Assembly (NCBI RefSeq): GCF_015207985.1
Contig: NZ_JADEVV010000001.1
Span: 62,001-126,000 of the forward strand
Length of the DNA: 64,000 nucleotides
Reading direction: 5' to 3'
Origin: Synechocystis salina LEGE 00031
GTDB lineage: Bacteria > Cyanobacteriota > Cyanobacteriia > Cyanobacteriales > Microcystaceae
Numbering within the stretch: position 1 is the stretch's first letter; every line of letters starts with the position of its first letter. Of the stretch, positions 9,216 through 18,192 are shown in pieces. A program made the translations under genes and the position numbers. Under the pieces are notes generated by a model. It was not told where the DNA came from. It did no database searches and saw only the letters and a program-made list of their open reading frames with translations.

Positions 9216-11168
9216 CTAGGATTTTTGTTGTTTTTCCGGCTTGGGACGGGGGAATTGGGAAGGAGACGGGAAACTTTCCACCGGCATATTTTTAATGGCC
9301 TGACTCATGAAAGAGCGCCAAATGGGGGCGGCATAACCCCCCCCAGAAATCCCCTTACCCAGAGGACGGTTTGCATCATCCCCAATCCAGACAGCGGTGG
9401 CCAGTTGGGGCACATAACCCACAAACCAGACATTGCGCTCATTGTCCGTGGTGCCAGTTTTCCCGGCAGTGGGACGCCCTAGGTAGGCCGATGTCCCTGT
9501 CCCTCCCTGCACAACGGAAGTCAGTACAGAAGATGTACTAGCAGCAGCCCAGGGATCTAGCACCTGTTGGGGCTTAGGTGTGTTGTCTAGCAGCACATCC
9601 CCCCGCACATTGGTAACCCGTAAAATCGCAGTAGGTTCGGAATACCAACCATTGCTAGCTAGGGTGGCATAACCCACAGCCATATCCAACGGCGTCACAT
9701 CCACTGATCCCAAGGGCAGGGAAAGAACAGACTGCAATGGCGTTTTAATGCCCATCTGCTTGGCATCTTCAATCACCTTATTGAGGCCGACTCGACTGCC
9801 GATCAACACCGCTGGAATATTGGCGGAACTGGCCACCGCCTGGCGAATGGACATGGAACCGGAAAAACCACCGCCATAGTTTTTGGGGGAATAGACGCCG
9901 GCTCCGTCCCTCAAACTAATGGGCCGGTCTTCAATGGAGGAATCGGGGGTGTATTTCCCACTGGCAAAGGCACTGTAATAAACAAAGGGTTTAAAGGCTG
10001 AACCCGGCTGACGACGGGAAATGGTAACCCGATTAAGTTGGCTTTTGTTATAGTCCACTCCCCCAGCCATGGCCTTGATGAAATGGGTTTCGGGCTCCAC
10101 CGCCACTAGGGCAATCTGTAAATCCTTTGCTCTTCCCATACGTCCCCGCAGATTTTTATAGGCGGACTTGACCGTATTTTCCGCTAGCTTTTGGGTGTCG
10201 TAGTCGATGGTGCTTTGTATCCTTAGACCCCCCTGGGCTAAAGCCTCTTGACCAAATCTAGTTTCCAGTTCGGCAATAACTGCATCGGTAACGTAGGGCA
10301 ATTTGCTATTTTGCCAGGCAGTGGGCTCACCTAACTTGTTCTGGAGGGGTTCTTTTTTTGCCGCCTCGGCCTCAGCTGGGGTAATCCAGCCGATACTAGC
10401 CATGCGATCCAACACCACTTCCTGGCGTTCCTTGGCCGCGCTGAAATTGTTGAAAGGGCTATAGGCCTCTGGGGCTTGGATCATGCCCGCCAATAGGGCA
10501 GATTCGGCCAAATCCAGGTCAGCGGCGGATTTTTTAAAGTAACTTTCGGCGGCGGTTTGGATGCCGTAGTTATTGTGACCCCAGTAGATATAGTTGAGGT
10601 ACATATCCAAAATTTGGTCTTTGTCGAATACCTGCTCGACCCTGACCGCCAAAACCGCTTCAGCTAACTTGCGGGTAAAAACTCTTTTTTGACTCAGGTA
10701 AATATTTTTCACCAACTGCATACTGAGGGTAGAAGCCCCTTCGCTCACTCCACCACTCTTAAAGTTGACCAACAGGGCCCGCCCAATGCTGTTGGGGTTG
10801 ATGCCTTGGTGTTTGTAAAAATTGCTGTCTTCGATCGCCAGTACGGCCCGTTTCAAGTTGGGGGAAATTTCCGCTAGGGGCACAATTTTGCGATGTTCTT
10901 CCCCATGGAGGCTGAGCAATTCCCGCCCTTTGGCATCGTAGATGTAACTGGTTTGGGCAGGCACATAGGAAGTCAGGCCCCGCACATCGGGTAGGTTACG
11001 GAAACTAAAAGCCAGGCCGGCCACCCCTCCCGCCACCACAGCGGTAGAAACTAGACCCACCCCTAGAAAAGTGGTGCCAGTGGTGCGCAATACCCGCTGG
11101 AAAAAATTAGGCTGGGCTTGGGCTTTGGCCTTGGTGGAAGACGGTTTAAGGGTGCTGGTGGATGACAC
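9216..11168 (-). CDS. Class A penicillin-binding protein (glycosyltransferase/transpeptidase)
   Basis: The 650-residue bifunctional enzyme polymerises and cross-links peptidoglycan in the periplasm. A cytosolic Ser/Thr/Lys-rich tail is followed by one membrane helix at about 28-55. The GT51 domain has AIEDSNFYKHQGIN and GASTLSMQLVKN. The transpeptidase domain has the active-site motif SAFK (in RQPGSAFKPF), SSAN and KTGTT. The C-terminus is basic and proline-rich. It is one of several class A proteins expected in Synechocystis. It lies about 100 bases upstream of gatB in the same direction, and may or may not share a transcript with it. Confidence 0.93.
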   Translation of the reverse strand: MSSTSTLKPSSTKAKAQAQPNFFQRVLRTTGTTFLGVGLVSTAVVAGGVAGLAFSFRNLPDVRGLTSYVPAQTSYIYDAKGRELLSLHGEEHRKIVPLAEISPNLKRAVLAIEDSNFYKHQGINPNSIGRALLVNFKSGGVSEGASTLSMQLVKNIYLSQKRVFTRKLAEAVLAVRVEQVFDKDQILDMYLNYIYWGHNNYGIQTAAESYFKKSAADLDLAESALLAGMIQAPEAYSPFNNFSAAKERQEVVLDRMASIGWITPAEAEAAKKEPLQNKLGEPTAWQNSKLPYVTDAVIAELETRFGQEALAQGGLRIQSTIDYDTQKLAENTVKSAYKNLRGRMGRAKDLQIALVAVEPETHFIKAMAGGVDYNKSQLNRVTISRRQPGSAFKPFVYYSAFASGKYTPDSSIEDRPISLRDGAGVYSPKNYGGGFSGSMSIRQAVASSANIPAVLIGSRVGLNKVIEDAKQMGIKTPLQSVLSLPLGSVDVTPLDMAVGYATLASNGWYSEPTAILRVTNVRGDVLLDNTPKPQQVLDPWAAASTSSVLTSVVQGGTGTSAYLGRPTAGKTGTTDNERNVWFVGYVPQLATAVWIGDDANRPLGKGISGGGYAAPIWRSFMSQAIKNMPVESFPSPSQFPRPKPEKQQKS

Positions 11169-11389
11169 GGTGTAAGAACTTCCTCACGCCAGAAAATGGG
11201 ATTGGTAACCTTGCAAACTCAGATGATGAAAATTAGCTATTTTCCAGGAACAATTTTTTCCAGAATTAATCTTAGTTTAGCTTACTGATATTCGCCCAGA
11301 AGTCAACTGAACCAGGCTAGCCCAGGTCTAAGCTCCCTCAGACGGGGATTCCCCCACCCAAATCAACTTTAACGGGGCAAATTAGCAGG

Positions 11390-12937
11390 CTAGTTGGTCG
11401 CATTTTGACCAATCCACTGACGACAGGCCGGAATTAAATATTCTGCTAAATGTTGGGCATCCACCCCCAGAACCGTTCTTTGTTGGGCCGCTAAAATACC
11501 AGCCTGGGCATGCCACCAAGCGGCCGTTGCCACCCTTTGAGTTAGGGCAAATTCCCCTGGTTGGGCCAAGAGGCCCCCTATTAATCCAGTGAGGACATCC
11601 CCACTGCCCCCCCGGGCTAGGGCTGGAGTGCTATCTTTGATTACCCAAGTGGGCCCCGTTGGGCTGGCAATGACCGTTTTGGCTCCTTTCAGTAGCACTG
11701 TGGCCTGGCTTATGGCCGCGGCTGTTTGCACTGCTGTGAGGCGATCGCCTTGGTCGAGGTCGGGAAAAAGCCGTTGAAATTCACCGCCATGGGGCGTTAA
11801 CACGGTGGGGGCTGTTCGTTCCGCCAACAGGGGTAATAATTGTTGCCGAGCCAATTGGTTGAGGCCATCGGCATCCAAAATAAGGGGACAATTAACCGGC
11901 AAAACTTCTTCCACCACAGGGCCCACGTCAAGGCCTAACCCCGGCCCGAGGGCAACGGCAGTGTAACGGGATAGGTCCAAATTGCCTAAACCGGCGATCG
12001 CCCCGGAGGAGGTTTCTAAAAGACCTTGCACCAAAACTTCGGGACATTGACTGTGGAGCAAAGCTTTAATCCCCGTGGGTACCGCCATGGTCACCATCCC
12101 CACCCCACTGGCCCTGGCCCCCAAACAGGCTAACAATGCTCCGCCGGCATACTGTTGGGAACCACAGATGAGCAAGACATGGCCCTGTTGATATTTATGG
12201 GTCACTAGGGATCGACTGAGGGGCAATGTTCGTCGAGCTTGCTCAGTCCCAAGGATTTGCACTGGCCAGATTTGGCCTAGAACGCTGGCGATCGCCTGGA
12301 GAGGTAAACCGATACCTAATAATTCCGTCTGGCCCAAGTGGGCCAAAGCCCTGTCCTGAAAGTAAGCTCGTTTCCAGAGACCAAGGCAAAAACTCCGGTC
12401 TGCCTGCACCGCTGTACCTAAAATTTCCCCCGTATCGGTATGAATGCCAGAAGGCAAATCGATGCTGACAACGGGGATGGGTAAAGCATTAATAGCTGTG
12501 ACTAGATCGGCGATCGCCCCGGTAATCGGTCTAGTTAAACCAAAGCCGAACAAAGCATCAATAATTAGGTCGCAATGGGCTAAAGCCTGGACATCATCCA
12601 CCCAAGGGATGCCCAAACCTTTGCCATAGTCAGCGTGGTTTTGGGTTAGGGGCTTTAACTGATCCAGGGGTTGTAAAACTTTTACTTGGTAATCCTGGAG
12701 CTTCAGTTCCCTCGCCACCACTAAGCCATCGCCGCCGTTATGGCCCGGGCCCACCAGCACCCCGATGCGGGGAAATTTAGTGAGGGGATAGAGCAGGGAC
12801 AATCTATTGGCGATCTGTAGAGCCGCTTTTTCCATCAAGGCCGCCACCGGCATGCCCTGGGCGAATAACCAATTTTCAATCTCCTGCATTTGGGCCGCAC
12901 TGACCACCGCCCGGAACCATGGGGATGCCACAGTCAT
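11390..12937 (-). CDS. nnrD: Bifunctional NAD(P)HX epimerase / ADP-dependent dehydratase
   Basis: This repair enzyme restores hydrated NADH and NADPH. The N-terminal YjeF epimerase domain shows GPGHNGGDGLVVAREL at about 74-89. The C-terminal ribokinase-like dehydratase domain shows TPHGGEFQRLFPDLD and GGSGDVLTGLIGGLLAQPGEFA. The 515-residue fusion is the common bacterial form. I placed the start at ATG 12937 (MTVASPWFRAV), 19 bases after the hypB stop; a longer frame from 12976 would overlap hypB. The close spacing suggests co-transcription with hypB. Confidence 0.93.
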   Translation of the reverse strand: MTVASPWFRAVVSAAQMQEIENWLFAQGMPVAALMEKAALQIANRLSLLYPLTKFPRIGVLVGPGHNGGDGLVVARELKLQDYQVKVLQPLDQLKPLTQNHADYGKGLGIPWVDDVQALAHCDLIIDALFGFGLTRPITGAIADLVTAINALPIPVVSIDLPSGIHTDTGEILGTAVQADRSFCLGLWKRAYFQDRALAHLGQTELLGIGLPLQAIASVLGQIWPVQILGTEQARRTLPLSRSLVTHKYQQGHVLLICGSQQYAGGALLACLGARASGVGMVTMAVPTGIKALLHSQCPEVLVQGLLETSSGAIAGLGNLDLSRYTAVALGPGLGLDVGPVVEEVLPVNCPLILDADGLNQLARQQLLPLLAERTAPTVLTPHGGEFQRLFPDLDQGDRLTAVQTAAAISQATVLLKGAKTVIASPTGPTWVIKDSTPALARGGSGDVLTGLIGGLLAQPGEFALTQRVATAAWWHAQAGILAAQQRTVLGVDAQHLAEYLIPACRQWIGQNATN

Positions 12938-12956
12938 AATGTTTTTCCCTACATTC

Positions 12957-13814
12957 CTAGGCCAACACCGGATCAACTAACGGCGATCGCCGCTGCAGTT
13001 GCCATTTATCCAAATATTCATACCAAGACTGTAAGCCTTCCCCTGTGCGGGCAGACACCGCAAAAATTTGTGCTTGGGGGGCCACTTGCCGTAGGTTTTG
13101 CCAAGCTAGCTCGGCATTAAAGTCCACCGCAGCGGCAATGTCCTGTTTGGTAACCAAAATAACCTGGGCCGATTTGAACGTAGCGGGATATTTGAGGGGT
13201 TTATCCTCCCCTTCCGTGACGGAAAATAATACGACTCGTAAATCTTCCCCCAGATCATAGGCGGTGGGGCAAACCAAATTACCGACATTTTCAATGATCA
13301 ATTGGTCAATGTTGTCTAAATTCAACTTTTGGGCCGCCTTGGCCACCATTTCCGCCTCCAGATGGCAAATATTTCCCGTGGTTACCTGAATGGCGATCGC
13401 CCCAGCACTGCGGAGACGTTGGGCGTCGTTATCGGTGGCTAAATCCCCCACAATGACAGCGGTGGGATGGTCTTGTTGTCGATCGCCGACCATTTTTTGG
13501 ATCAGGGCGGTTTTACCGGCCCCGGGGGAGGAAAGAAAATTCATCACTAGTAAGCCTTTGGCCTGGAAGTAGCCCCGATTCCTTTCCGCTAGGCGGTCAT
13601 TTTTGCTCAGAATGCCTTGGCCAATGGCAATGGACTGGCGATCTGGTTCAATGGTCACAGTCTGTTGACTTGGATTGTGGCTATGGTCGCCATGGTGGTG
13701 ATGATGTTCCTGGTGGGCATGGCCATCATGGCTGTGGACAAAATTTCCATCTCCATGGTGATGGTGGCTATGGGCAACGGTTCCCACCGCACTACAACCG
13801 CAGTTCTGGCACAT
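12957..13814 (-). CDS. hypB: Hydrogenase nickel incorporation GTPase HypB
   Basis: HypB delivers nickel to the [NiFe] hydrogenase active site in a GTP-dependent way. The 285-residue protein starts with the CxxCGC high-affinity nickel motif (residues 2-7) and a His-rich nickel-storage stretch (about 16-46). The G domain has the P-loop PGAGKT (97-102), the metal-site region [11 protein letters not shown], and ENVGNLVCP. Other hyp genes are not in the window, in line with the scattered hyp genes of Synechocystis. nnrD follows 19 bases downstream. Confidence 0.96.
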   Translation of the reverse strand: MCQNCGCSAVGTVAHSHHHHGDGNFVHSHDGHAHQEHHHHHGDHSHNPSQQTVTIEPDRQSIAIGQGILSKNDRLAERNRGYFQAKGLLVMNFLSSPGAGKTALIQKMVGDRQQDHPTAVIVGDLATDNDAQRLRSAGAIAIQVTTGNICHLEAEMVAKAAQKLNLDNIDQLIIENVGNLVCPTAYDLGEDLRVVLFSVTEGEDKPLKYPATFKSAQVILVTKQDIAAAVDFNAELAWQNLRQVAPQAQIFAVSARTGEGLQSWYEYLDKWQLQRRSPLVDPVLA

Positions 13815-13993
13815 AATAACCTTCCCCCTCGGGCAGAAACATCAATGTTATGCCCCCATGGTAAGAGAAGATGCTCGAAAGAGGTTCGGCCGCAATTCCC
13901 GTTTAGCGCAGTACTCTGGAGTGGACGGCGGCGGCAAAAATTTGTCTGCTCCGGCTCCGTGTTAACAATTGATTTTCCAGCCCTATTTTTCCG

Positions 13994-14341
13994 ATGACAG
14001 CCCCCCTAACTCTCAACTTACTCCAAGGTTCTGTTCGTTTTCCCTTTAGTACCGAAGCGGCGATCGCCCTCCAGGGGGAAATTAACCAATTGGTCAACCA
14101 ATTAAAGGCCATTGGTGCCCAGGTGAACCAGGGAGGACGACCAGAAAAGCAACAGAATTTGGAATATTGCCACAGCGGAGAAGTATTTTTAGAAGTATTT
14201 TGCAACCCCAATATTTATCCCAGTCCCTTTGCCGCTAAAGTGTTGCTGACGCTACGGGACGACCGGATTCGTTTAACCACCGAGGCGGAATTGCCCAGAC
14301 TCATTGAGGATTTGGCAGAATATCTAGCCCAGCATGGTTAG
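13994..14341 (+). CDS. Conserved hypothetical protein, 115 aa
   Basis: The 115-residue protein is divergent from hypB. I do not recognise a named family. It has a central helix around residues 20-44 (IALQGEINQLVNQLKAIGAQV), then alternating strand-like segments and an acidic C-terminal helix. No signal peptide, membrane segment or Cys cluster is seen. Codon use is like that of the neighbours and a HIP1 site is present, so it looks like a resident gene. Confidence 0.7.
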   Translation: MTAPLTLNLLQGSVRFPFSTEAAIALQGEINQLVNQLKAIGAQVNQGGRPEKQQNLEYCHSGEVFLEVFCNPNIYPSPFAAKVLLTLRDDRIRLTTEAELPRLIEDLAEYLAQHG

Positions 14342-14471
14342 ACCAGGCCAAGGCTTGCTGACATCTCCCTAATACTGATGGCGAGCAATACGGTGTCAAG
14401 TTTCCCCTTCAACTAGCAAACCTATTGGGCAAGCTTTCGCTAAAGTAAATTTTGCAAACAGCGCTCCACCA

Positions 14472-15377
14472 ATGTTTTCCCTCCCTCAAAATTTTCTGCA
14501 ACCACCACCCCTCCAACCAGGCGATCGCCTCACGGTAGTGTCCCCGAGCGGTAGTCTGCGGGAATTGGCGGCATTACAAAAAGGGATAGAAATTTGGCGA
14601 TCGTGGGGCTACGAGGTGACTTTCAGCCAAGGCTACGAAAACCGCCAAGGTTATTTAGCGGGCACGGATCAACAACGCCGGCAAGATTTACTGAACGCCT
14701 GGTTAGACCCCCAATGTAAAGGAATTTTATGCAGTCGGGGGGGCTACGGCTCCGCCCGGTTACTGGAAGATTGGCAATGGCCGGAAATTGGCCAGCCAAA
14801 ATGGGTGTTGGGTTTTTCCGACGTCACAGGTATTTTATGGAGTTTGCTCAAATCAGGCATTATTAGTCTCCACGGCCCGGTGTTGACCACGATCAGCGAT
14901 GAGCCGGATTGGGCCCTGGAACGATTGCGGGTGCATCTTCAGGGTTTTCCCCTCACGCCGTTGACCGGGAACAGTTGGCAAAAAGGCAAGGCTCGAGGGC
15001 GTTTAGTGGCGGGTAACTTGACCGTAGCCACCCATTTTTTAGGCACTCCCTGGCAACCCAATTTGGCTAACGTAATTTTGGCGATCGAAGATGTAACCGA
15101 GGCCCCTTATCGCATTGACCGCATGGTGACCCAATGGCGAGCCTCCGGCAATTTATCCCAGGTAGCTGGCATTGCCCTGGGGCGGTTTAGTGAATGTGAA
15201 GCCCCCGCCGGTTTCCCCAGTTGGACAGTGGAAGAAGTACTTGGCGATCGCCTGGGGGATTTGGGCATACCAGTGGTGGCGGATTTACCCTTTGGCCATG
15301 GCGGCGTCAACGCTATTTTGCCCGTGGGTAGCGAAGTGGAATTGGATGGGGATGCTGGCACCCTCAGTTTTTTATAA
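14472..15377 (+). CDS. ldcA: LD-carboxypeptidase (S66 family)
   Basis: The enzyme removes the terminal D-Ala from muropeptide tetrapeptides during wall recycling. The 301-residue length is normal. The N-terminal PGDRLTVVSPSGSL and CSRGGYGSARLL are family marks. The nucleophile is likely Ser116 in GFSDVTG, with Glu in AIEDVTEAPYRIDR and His in PFGHGGVNA completing the triad. There is no signal peptide, as expected for a cytosolic recycling enzyme. An IS-end remnant begins right after its stop codon. Confidence 0.92.
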   Translation: MFSLPQNFLQPPPLQPGDRLTVVSPSGSLRELAALQKGIEIWRSWGYEVTFSQGYENRQGYLAGTDQQRRQDLLNAWLDPQCKGILCSRGGYGSARLLEDWQWPEIGQPKWVLGFSDVTGILWSLLKSGIISLHGPVLTTISDEPDWALERLRVHLQGFPLTPLTGNSWQKGKARGRLVAGNLTVATHFLGTPWQPNLANVILAIEDVTEAPYRIDRMVTQWRASGNLSQVAGIALGRFSECEAPAGFPSWTVEEVLGDRLGDLGIPVVADLPFGHGGVNAILPVGSEVELDGDAGTLSFL

Positions 15378-15416
15378 TCCTCTCCGCCCTAAAGGACGGG
15401 GCTTCAGACCCAATTT
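15378..15416 (-). mobile_element. Decayed IS200/IS605-type right end (tnpB tail), left edge of copper cluster
   Basis: On the minus strand this stretch reads GSEAPSFRAERI, the pattern seen at the C-terminal tails of cyanobacterial TnpB proteins, over a hairpin CCGTCC-TTTA-GGGCGG. About 27 of 32 bases match the plus-strand segment at 23055-23086. The outer end points away from the copper genes. No tnpB body is left here. The family assignment is from memory of such ends. Confidence 0.5.
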
Positions 15417-15426
15417 CCTTGATGAA

Positions 15427-15443
15427 TTTCACCCTGATTTCAT
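15427..15443 (+). promoter_or_regulatory. Putative CopR operator upstream of copM
   Basis: A direct repeat TTTCAC-N5-TTTCAT with 11-base period is followed 15 bases later by TAGGAT (15459-15464), a possible -10 element. The same repeat occurs in front of copB. An 11-base tandem spacing is typical of OmpR-type regulators such as CopR. Confidence 0.65.
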
Positions 15444-15494
15444 TTTGCTTTGCCACACTAGGATCAAGGCAAAAAGCAGGAGTTAACCATCATC

Positions 15495-16085
15495 ATGGGT
15501 AATCAATTCTGGATATATGGGTTAGCAGGACTACTCCTCAGTGGTTCGGCGGCTGGGGTAACAGCGGTTTATCGTAATCAATCCTCACCGCAGATGATGG
15601 CCCAACACGGAATGCACATGCAATGGACAGACCAGAGTTTTATCGAAATGATGATTCCTCACCATCAGGATGCCATAGATATGGCAGAGATGGCTCTACA
15701 AAAAGCGGAACATCCCGAACTCAAAGAGTTAGCGCAGAACATTATCCGAGACCAGGAAAGAGAAATTAAAGAAATGAAAACCTGGTATCAGCAATGGTTT
15801 GGTAAACCAGTTCTACCTTTGTCGAGCCAGGGAATGATGGGAATGCACCAAGGTCACGGCATGATGGCGATGGATTTAGATGCTTTGGCCACCGCCAAAA
15901 ACTTTGACAGGGAATTTATTCGTCAGATGATTCCCCACCACCAAATGGCAGTGATGATGGCTAGCAATTTAAAAACCAATACAAGTCGTCCGGAGATGGA
16001 TAAATTGATGGATGACATTATCCGCTCCCAAAGTGCGGAAATTAAGCAAATGAAGCAGTGGTATAAAGCTTGGTATGGCGGCTAG
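15495..16085 (+). CDS. copM: Copper-binding DUF305 protein CopM
   Basis: CopM is a periplasmic or secreted copper-binding protein that protects Synechocystis from copper. The 196-residue product begins with a signal or anchor segment (about 6-26). Two DUF305 repeats follow, each with a MIPHHQ core (His56-His57 and His148-His149). A linker rich in Met and His (about 112-128) offers further copper ligands. AGGAG lies about 16 bases upstream of the ATG. It is the first gene of copM-copR-copS, 6 bases before copR, and carries the CopR-type repeat in its promoter. The start was chosen at the ATG that yields the signal segment. Confidence 0.92.
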   Translation: MGNQFWIYGLAGLLLSGSAAGVTAVYRNQSSPQMMAQHGMHMQWTDQSFIEMMIPHHQDAIDMAEMALQKAEHPELKELAQNIIRDQEREIKEMKTWYQQWFGKPVLPLSSQGMMGMHQGHGMMAMDLDALATAKNFDREFIRQMIPHHQMAVMMASNLKTNTSRPEMDKLMDDIIRSQSAEIKQMKQWYKAWYGG

Positions 16086-16091
16086 GGGACG

Positions 16092-16790
16092 ATGAGGATT
16101 TTATTGGTGGAAGATGAACCAGACCTGGGAATGGCTGTAGAAAAAGCTCTCCGACGGGAAAATTACATTGTCGATTGGGTACAAGAGGGAATCCTGGCCT
16201 GGGATTATTTGGATCAAGGTTCGGTCAACTATACCCTGGCAATTTTCGATTGGATGGTACCGGGTTTATCGGGGTTGGAACTGTGTCAACGTCTTCGGTG
16301 CCGGGGAAGTTCTTTGCCAATTTTGATGCTGACGGCCAAAGACCAGATTGAAGACAGGGTTAGGGGTCTGGACGCAGGGGCGGATGATTATTTAATTAAA
16401 CCTTTTGGGATGGCTGAACTATTAGCTCGTTTACGCTCCTTGCAAAGGAGATCGCCGGAATTGCAACCCCAGCAGTTACGGGTGGGGGAATGGGAATTAG
16501 ATTATGGGACTTTTGCACTGGTAACCCCAGAGCAAGCAAGAATTGCCCTCACAGCCAAGGAGTTCCAGCTTTTGGAATACTTCATGAAACATCCCCAGCA
16601 AATTCTTAGTAGTGAACAAATCAAAAATCAACTGTGGGCGCTGTCGGCGGAATCCACCAGCAATGTGGTGGCGGCCCAGGTGCGCCTACTAAGGCGAAAA
16701 TTAGGGGAATACGGCCATAGCCATCTCATTGAAACCATGTACGGTCTAGGGTATCGTTTCCAGCCCCATTCACCCCATGCAGACAAATAA
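16092..16790 (+). CDS. copR: Copper response regulator CopR (OmpR/PhoB family)
   Basis: The 232-residue protein has a receiver domain with the acidic pocket EDE (7-9), phospho-acceptor Asp53 and conserved Lys103, followed by a winged-helix DNA-binding domain ending with MYGLGYRF. It lies between copM and copS; its end overlaps the copS start by 14 bases. By analogy with the CopRS system of PCC 6803 it activates copMRS and copBA in copper excess. The TTTCAT direct repeats before copM and copB are its likely sites. Confidence 0.93.
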   Translation: MRILLVEDEPDLGMAVEKALRRENYIVDWVQEGILAWDYLDQGSVNYTLAIFDWMVPGLSGLELCQRLRCRGSSLPILMLTAKDQIEDRVRGLDAGADDYLIKPFGMAELLARLRSLQRRSPELQPQQLRVGEWELDYGTFALVTPEQARIALTAKEFQLLEYFMKHPQQILSSEQIKNQLWALSAESTSNVVAAQVRLLRRKLGEYGHSHLIETMYGLGYRFQPHSPHADK

Positions 16791-18129
16791 ACTGTTCAAC
16801 CTATCCCGTTGGCGTTTGGCCAGTTATTACGCTGGGGTGATGGGAGTTATTTTGGGCTTTTGTGGTTTAGCCGTTTATGAAATGACCTCCCAAGATCATT
16901 GGCGATCGCTGGATCAAGAGCTTACTTCCCTAGCTGGAACCCTCCATGATGGGCTAGAACCACTTCTCCATAGACCGGGACAACTAGAGCCATCGGTTAA
17001 ACAAGTTTTACCCAATCTTTGCCTAGGGACTCAAGTTTGTGTCATTCCGCCACGACATAACCACATTCTCAATGCCACCCAACAGCCAGGGTATTATGTA
17101 CGATTTTTGAATTTGAACGGCCAGTTATTGGCAACGGCCGGGGAAAATCCCCCCGGTTTGTCCTTCGAGAGGGAAACCACCCGGCAGCGTCCATTAACGG
17201 ATCAACAAGGCGATCGCTATCATCAGGTGTCCTTGCAACTCAAAACGGCGACGGGAAAACCCTGGGGTTATCTGAAAGTGGGTCGTTCCTTAGAAGAATA
17301 CGATCACCATTTACAGACTATTCAGGCTTTTTTAGTATTTGGTTTGCCCGTTGTCATGATAGGGGTGGGGGGAGCGAGTTGGTTGTTAGCGGGTTTGGCC
17401 ATGGAGCCAGTTTATCTTTCCTATCAACAAATCCAGCAGTTTACCGCCGATATTGCCCATGAGTTACGCACACCTATTACAGCCATTCAAGCTACTTTAG
17501 AAACAACTTTAAGTACGGAGCCTAACTCGGAGGAAGTCCACAGTACTCTCCAAATACTGAAACGTCAAAATTACCGTCTCACCCATTTAATTCAGGATTT
17601 ATTGCTCCTCTCTCGCATGGATTTACAGGACGCTAATTGGAGTCGATTTCAACCCTGTTGTCTTAATGATTTAGTGGGTGATTTAGTGGAAGAGTTTGCT
17701 GGTTCTGGTATTACTGCTGGTGTGCAACTATCTGCTGAAATACGGGTTGAGCAACCCGTTTGGGTCAAGGGGGAAGAAGACCAACTTTATCGTTTGGTGG
17801 GTAATTTAATCAGTAATGCTATTCACTACACCCCAACGGGTGGCGAGGTAACCGTCATGCTTGAGACCGATAAACAGCAAGCCATCATCAAAGTCCAAGA
17901 TACGGGTATTGGCATTGCTTCGGAGGATCAAAGCCGGATTTTTGACCGTTTTTATCGGGTGGATACGGCCCGGTCTCGACAACGGGGAGGGGCAGGATTA
18001 GGCCTTGCCATTGCCCAGGCGATCGCCGTTAAGCATCAGGGGATTTTGACTGTAGAAAGTGAATTGGAAAAGGGTAGTCTTTTCACTATCCATTTGCCCC
18101 TTGTTTCTGCACCGATAGTTCGGTCGTAA
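16777..18129 (+). CDS. copS: Copper sensor histidine kinase CopS
   Basis: The 450-residue kinase has a membrane helix at about 17-36, a periplasmic sensor domain, a second helix at about 185-207, then a kinase core with His228 in DIAHELRTP, an N box (GNLISNAIHYTP), DTGIGI, an F box and GGAGLGLAIA. The periplasmic domain contains Cys82 and Cys88 (LCLGTQVC) and several His, which are candidate copper ligands. No clear HAMP domain is seen. It overlaps copR by 14 bases, indicating translational coupling. The best-matching system is CopRS of Synechocystis; NrsRS-type sensors are related alternatives. Confidence 0.92.
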   Translation: MQTNKLFNLSRWRLASYYAGVMGVILGFCGLAVYEMTSQDHWRSLDQELTSLAGTLHDGLEPLLHRPGQLEPSVKQVLPNLCLGTQVCVIPPRHNHILNATQQPGYYVRFLNLNGQLLATAGENPPGLSFERETTRQRPLTDQQGDRYHQVSLQLKTATGKPWGYLKVGRSLEEYDHHLQTIQAFLVFGLPVVMIGVGGASWLLAGLAMEPVYLSYQQIQQFTADIAHELRTPITAIQATLETTLSTEPNSEEVHSTLQILKRQNYRLTHLIQDLLLLSRMDLQDANWSRFQPCCLNDLVGDLVEEFAGSGITAGVQLSAEIRVEQPVWVKGEEDQLYRLVGNLISNAIHYTPTGGEVTVMLETDKQQAIIKVQDTGIGIASEDQSRIFDRFYRVDTARSRQRGGAGLGLAIAQAIAVKHQGILTVESELEKGSLFTIHLPLVSAPIVRS

Positions 18130-18134
18130 CTCCA

Positions 18135-18151
18135 TTTCATCTTGGTTTCAT
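18135..18151 (+). promoter_or_regulatory. Putative CopR operator upstream of copB
   Basis: A perfect direct repeat TTTCAT-CTTGG-TTTCAT lies 5 bases after the copS stop. It nearly copies the element before copM. It implies a second copper-controlled promoter for copB-copA. No good -10 hexamer is visible at the usual distance. Confidence 0.65.
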
Positions 18152-18192
18152 ATTCCTATGAAAGACTGAAAGGGTTGCGCTGTCGGAATTCT

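Noticed and set aside
13680-13800. CAT/ATG-rich tract resembling a microsatellite
   Set aside because: It encodes the His-rich nickel-storage stretch of HypB.
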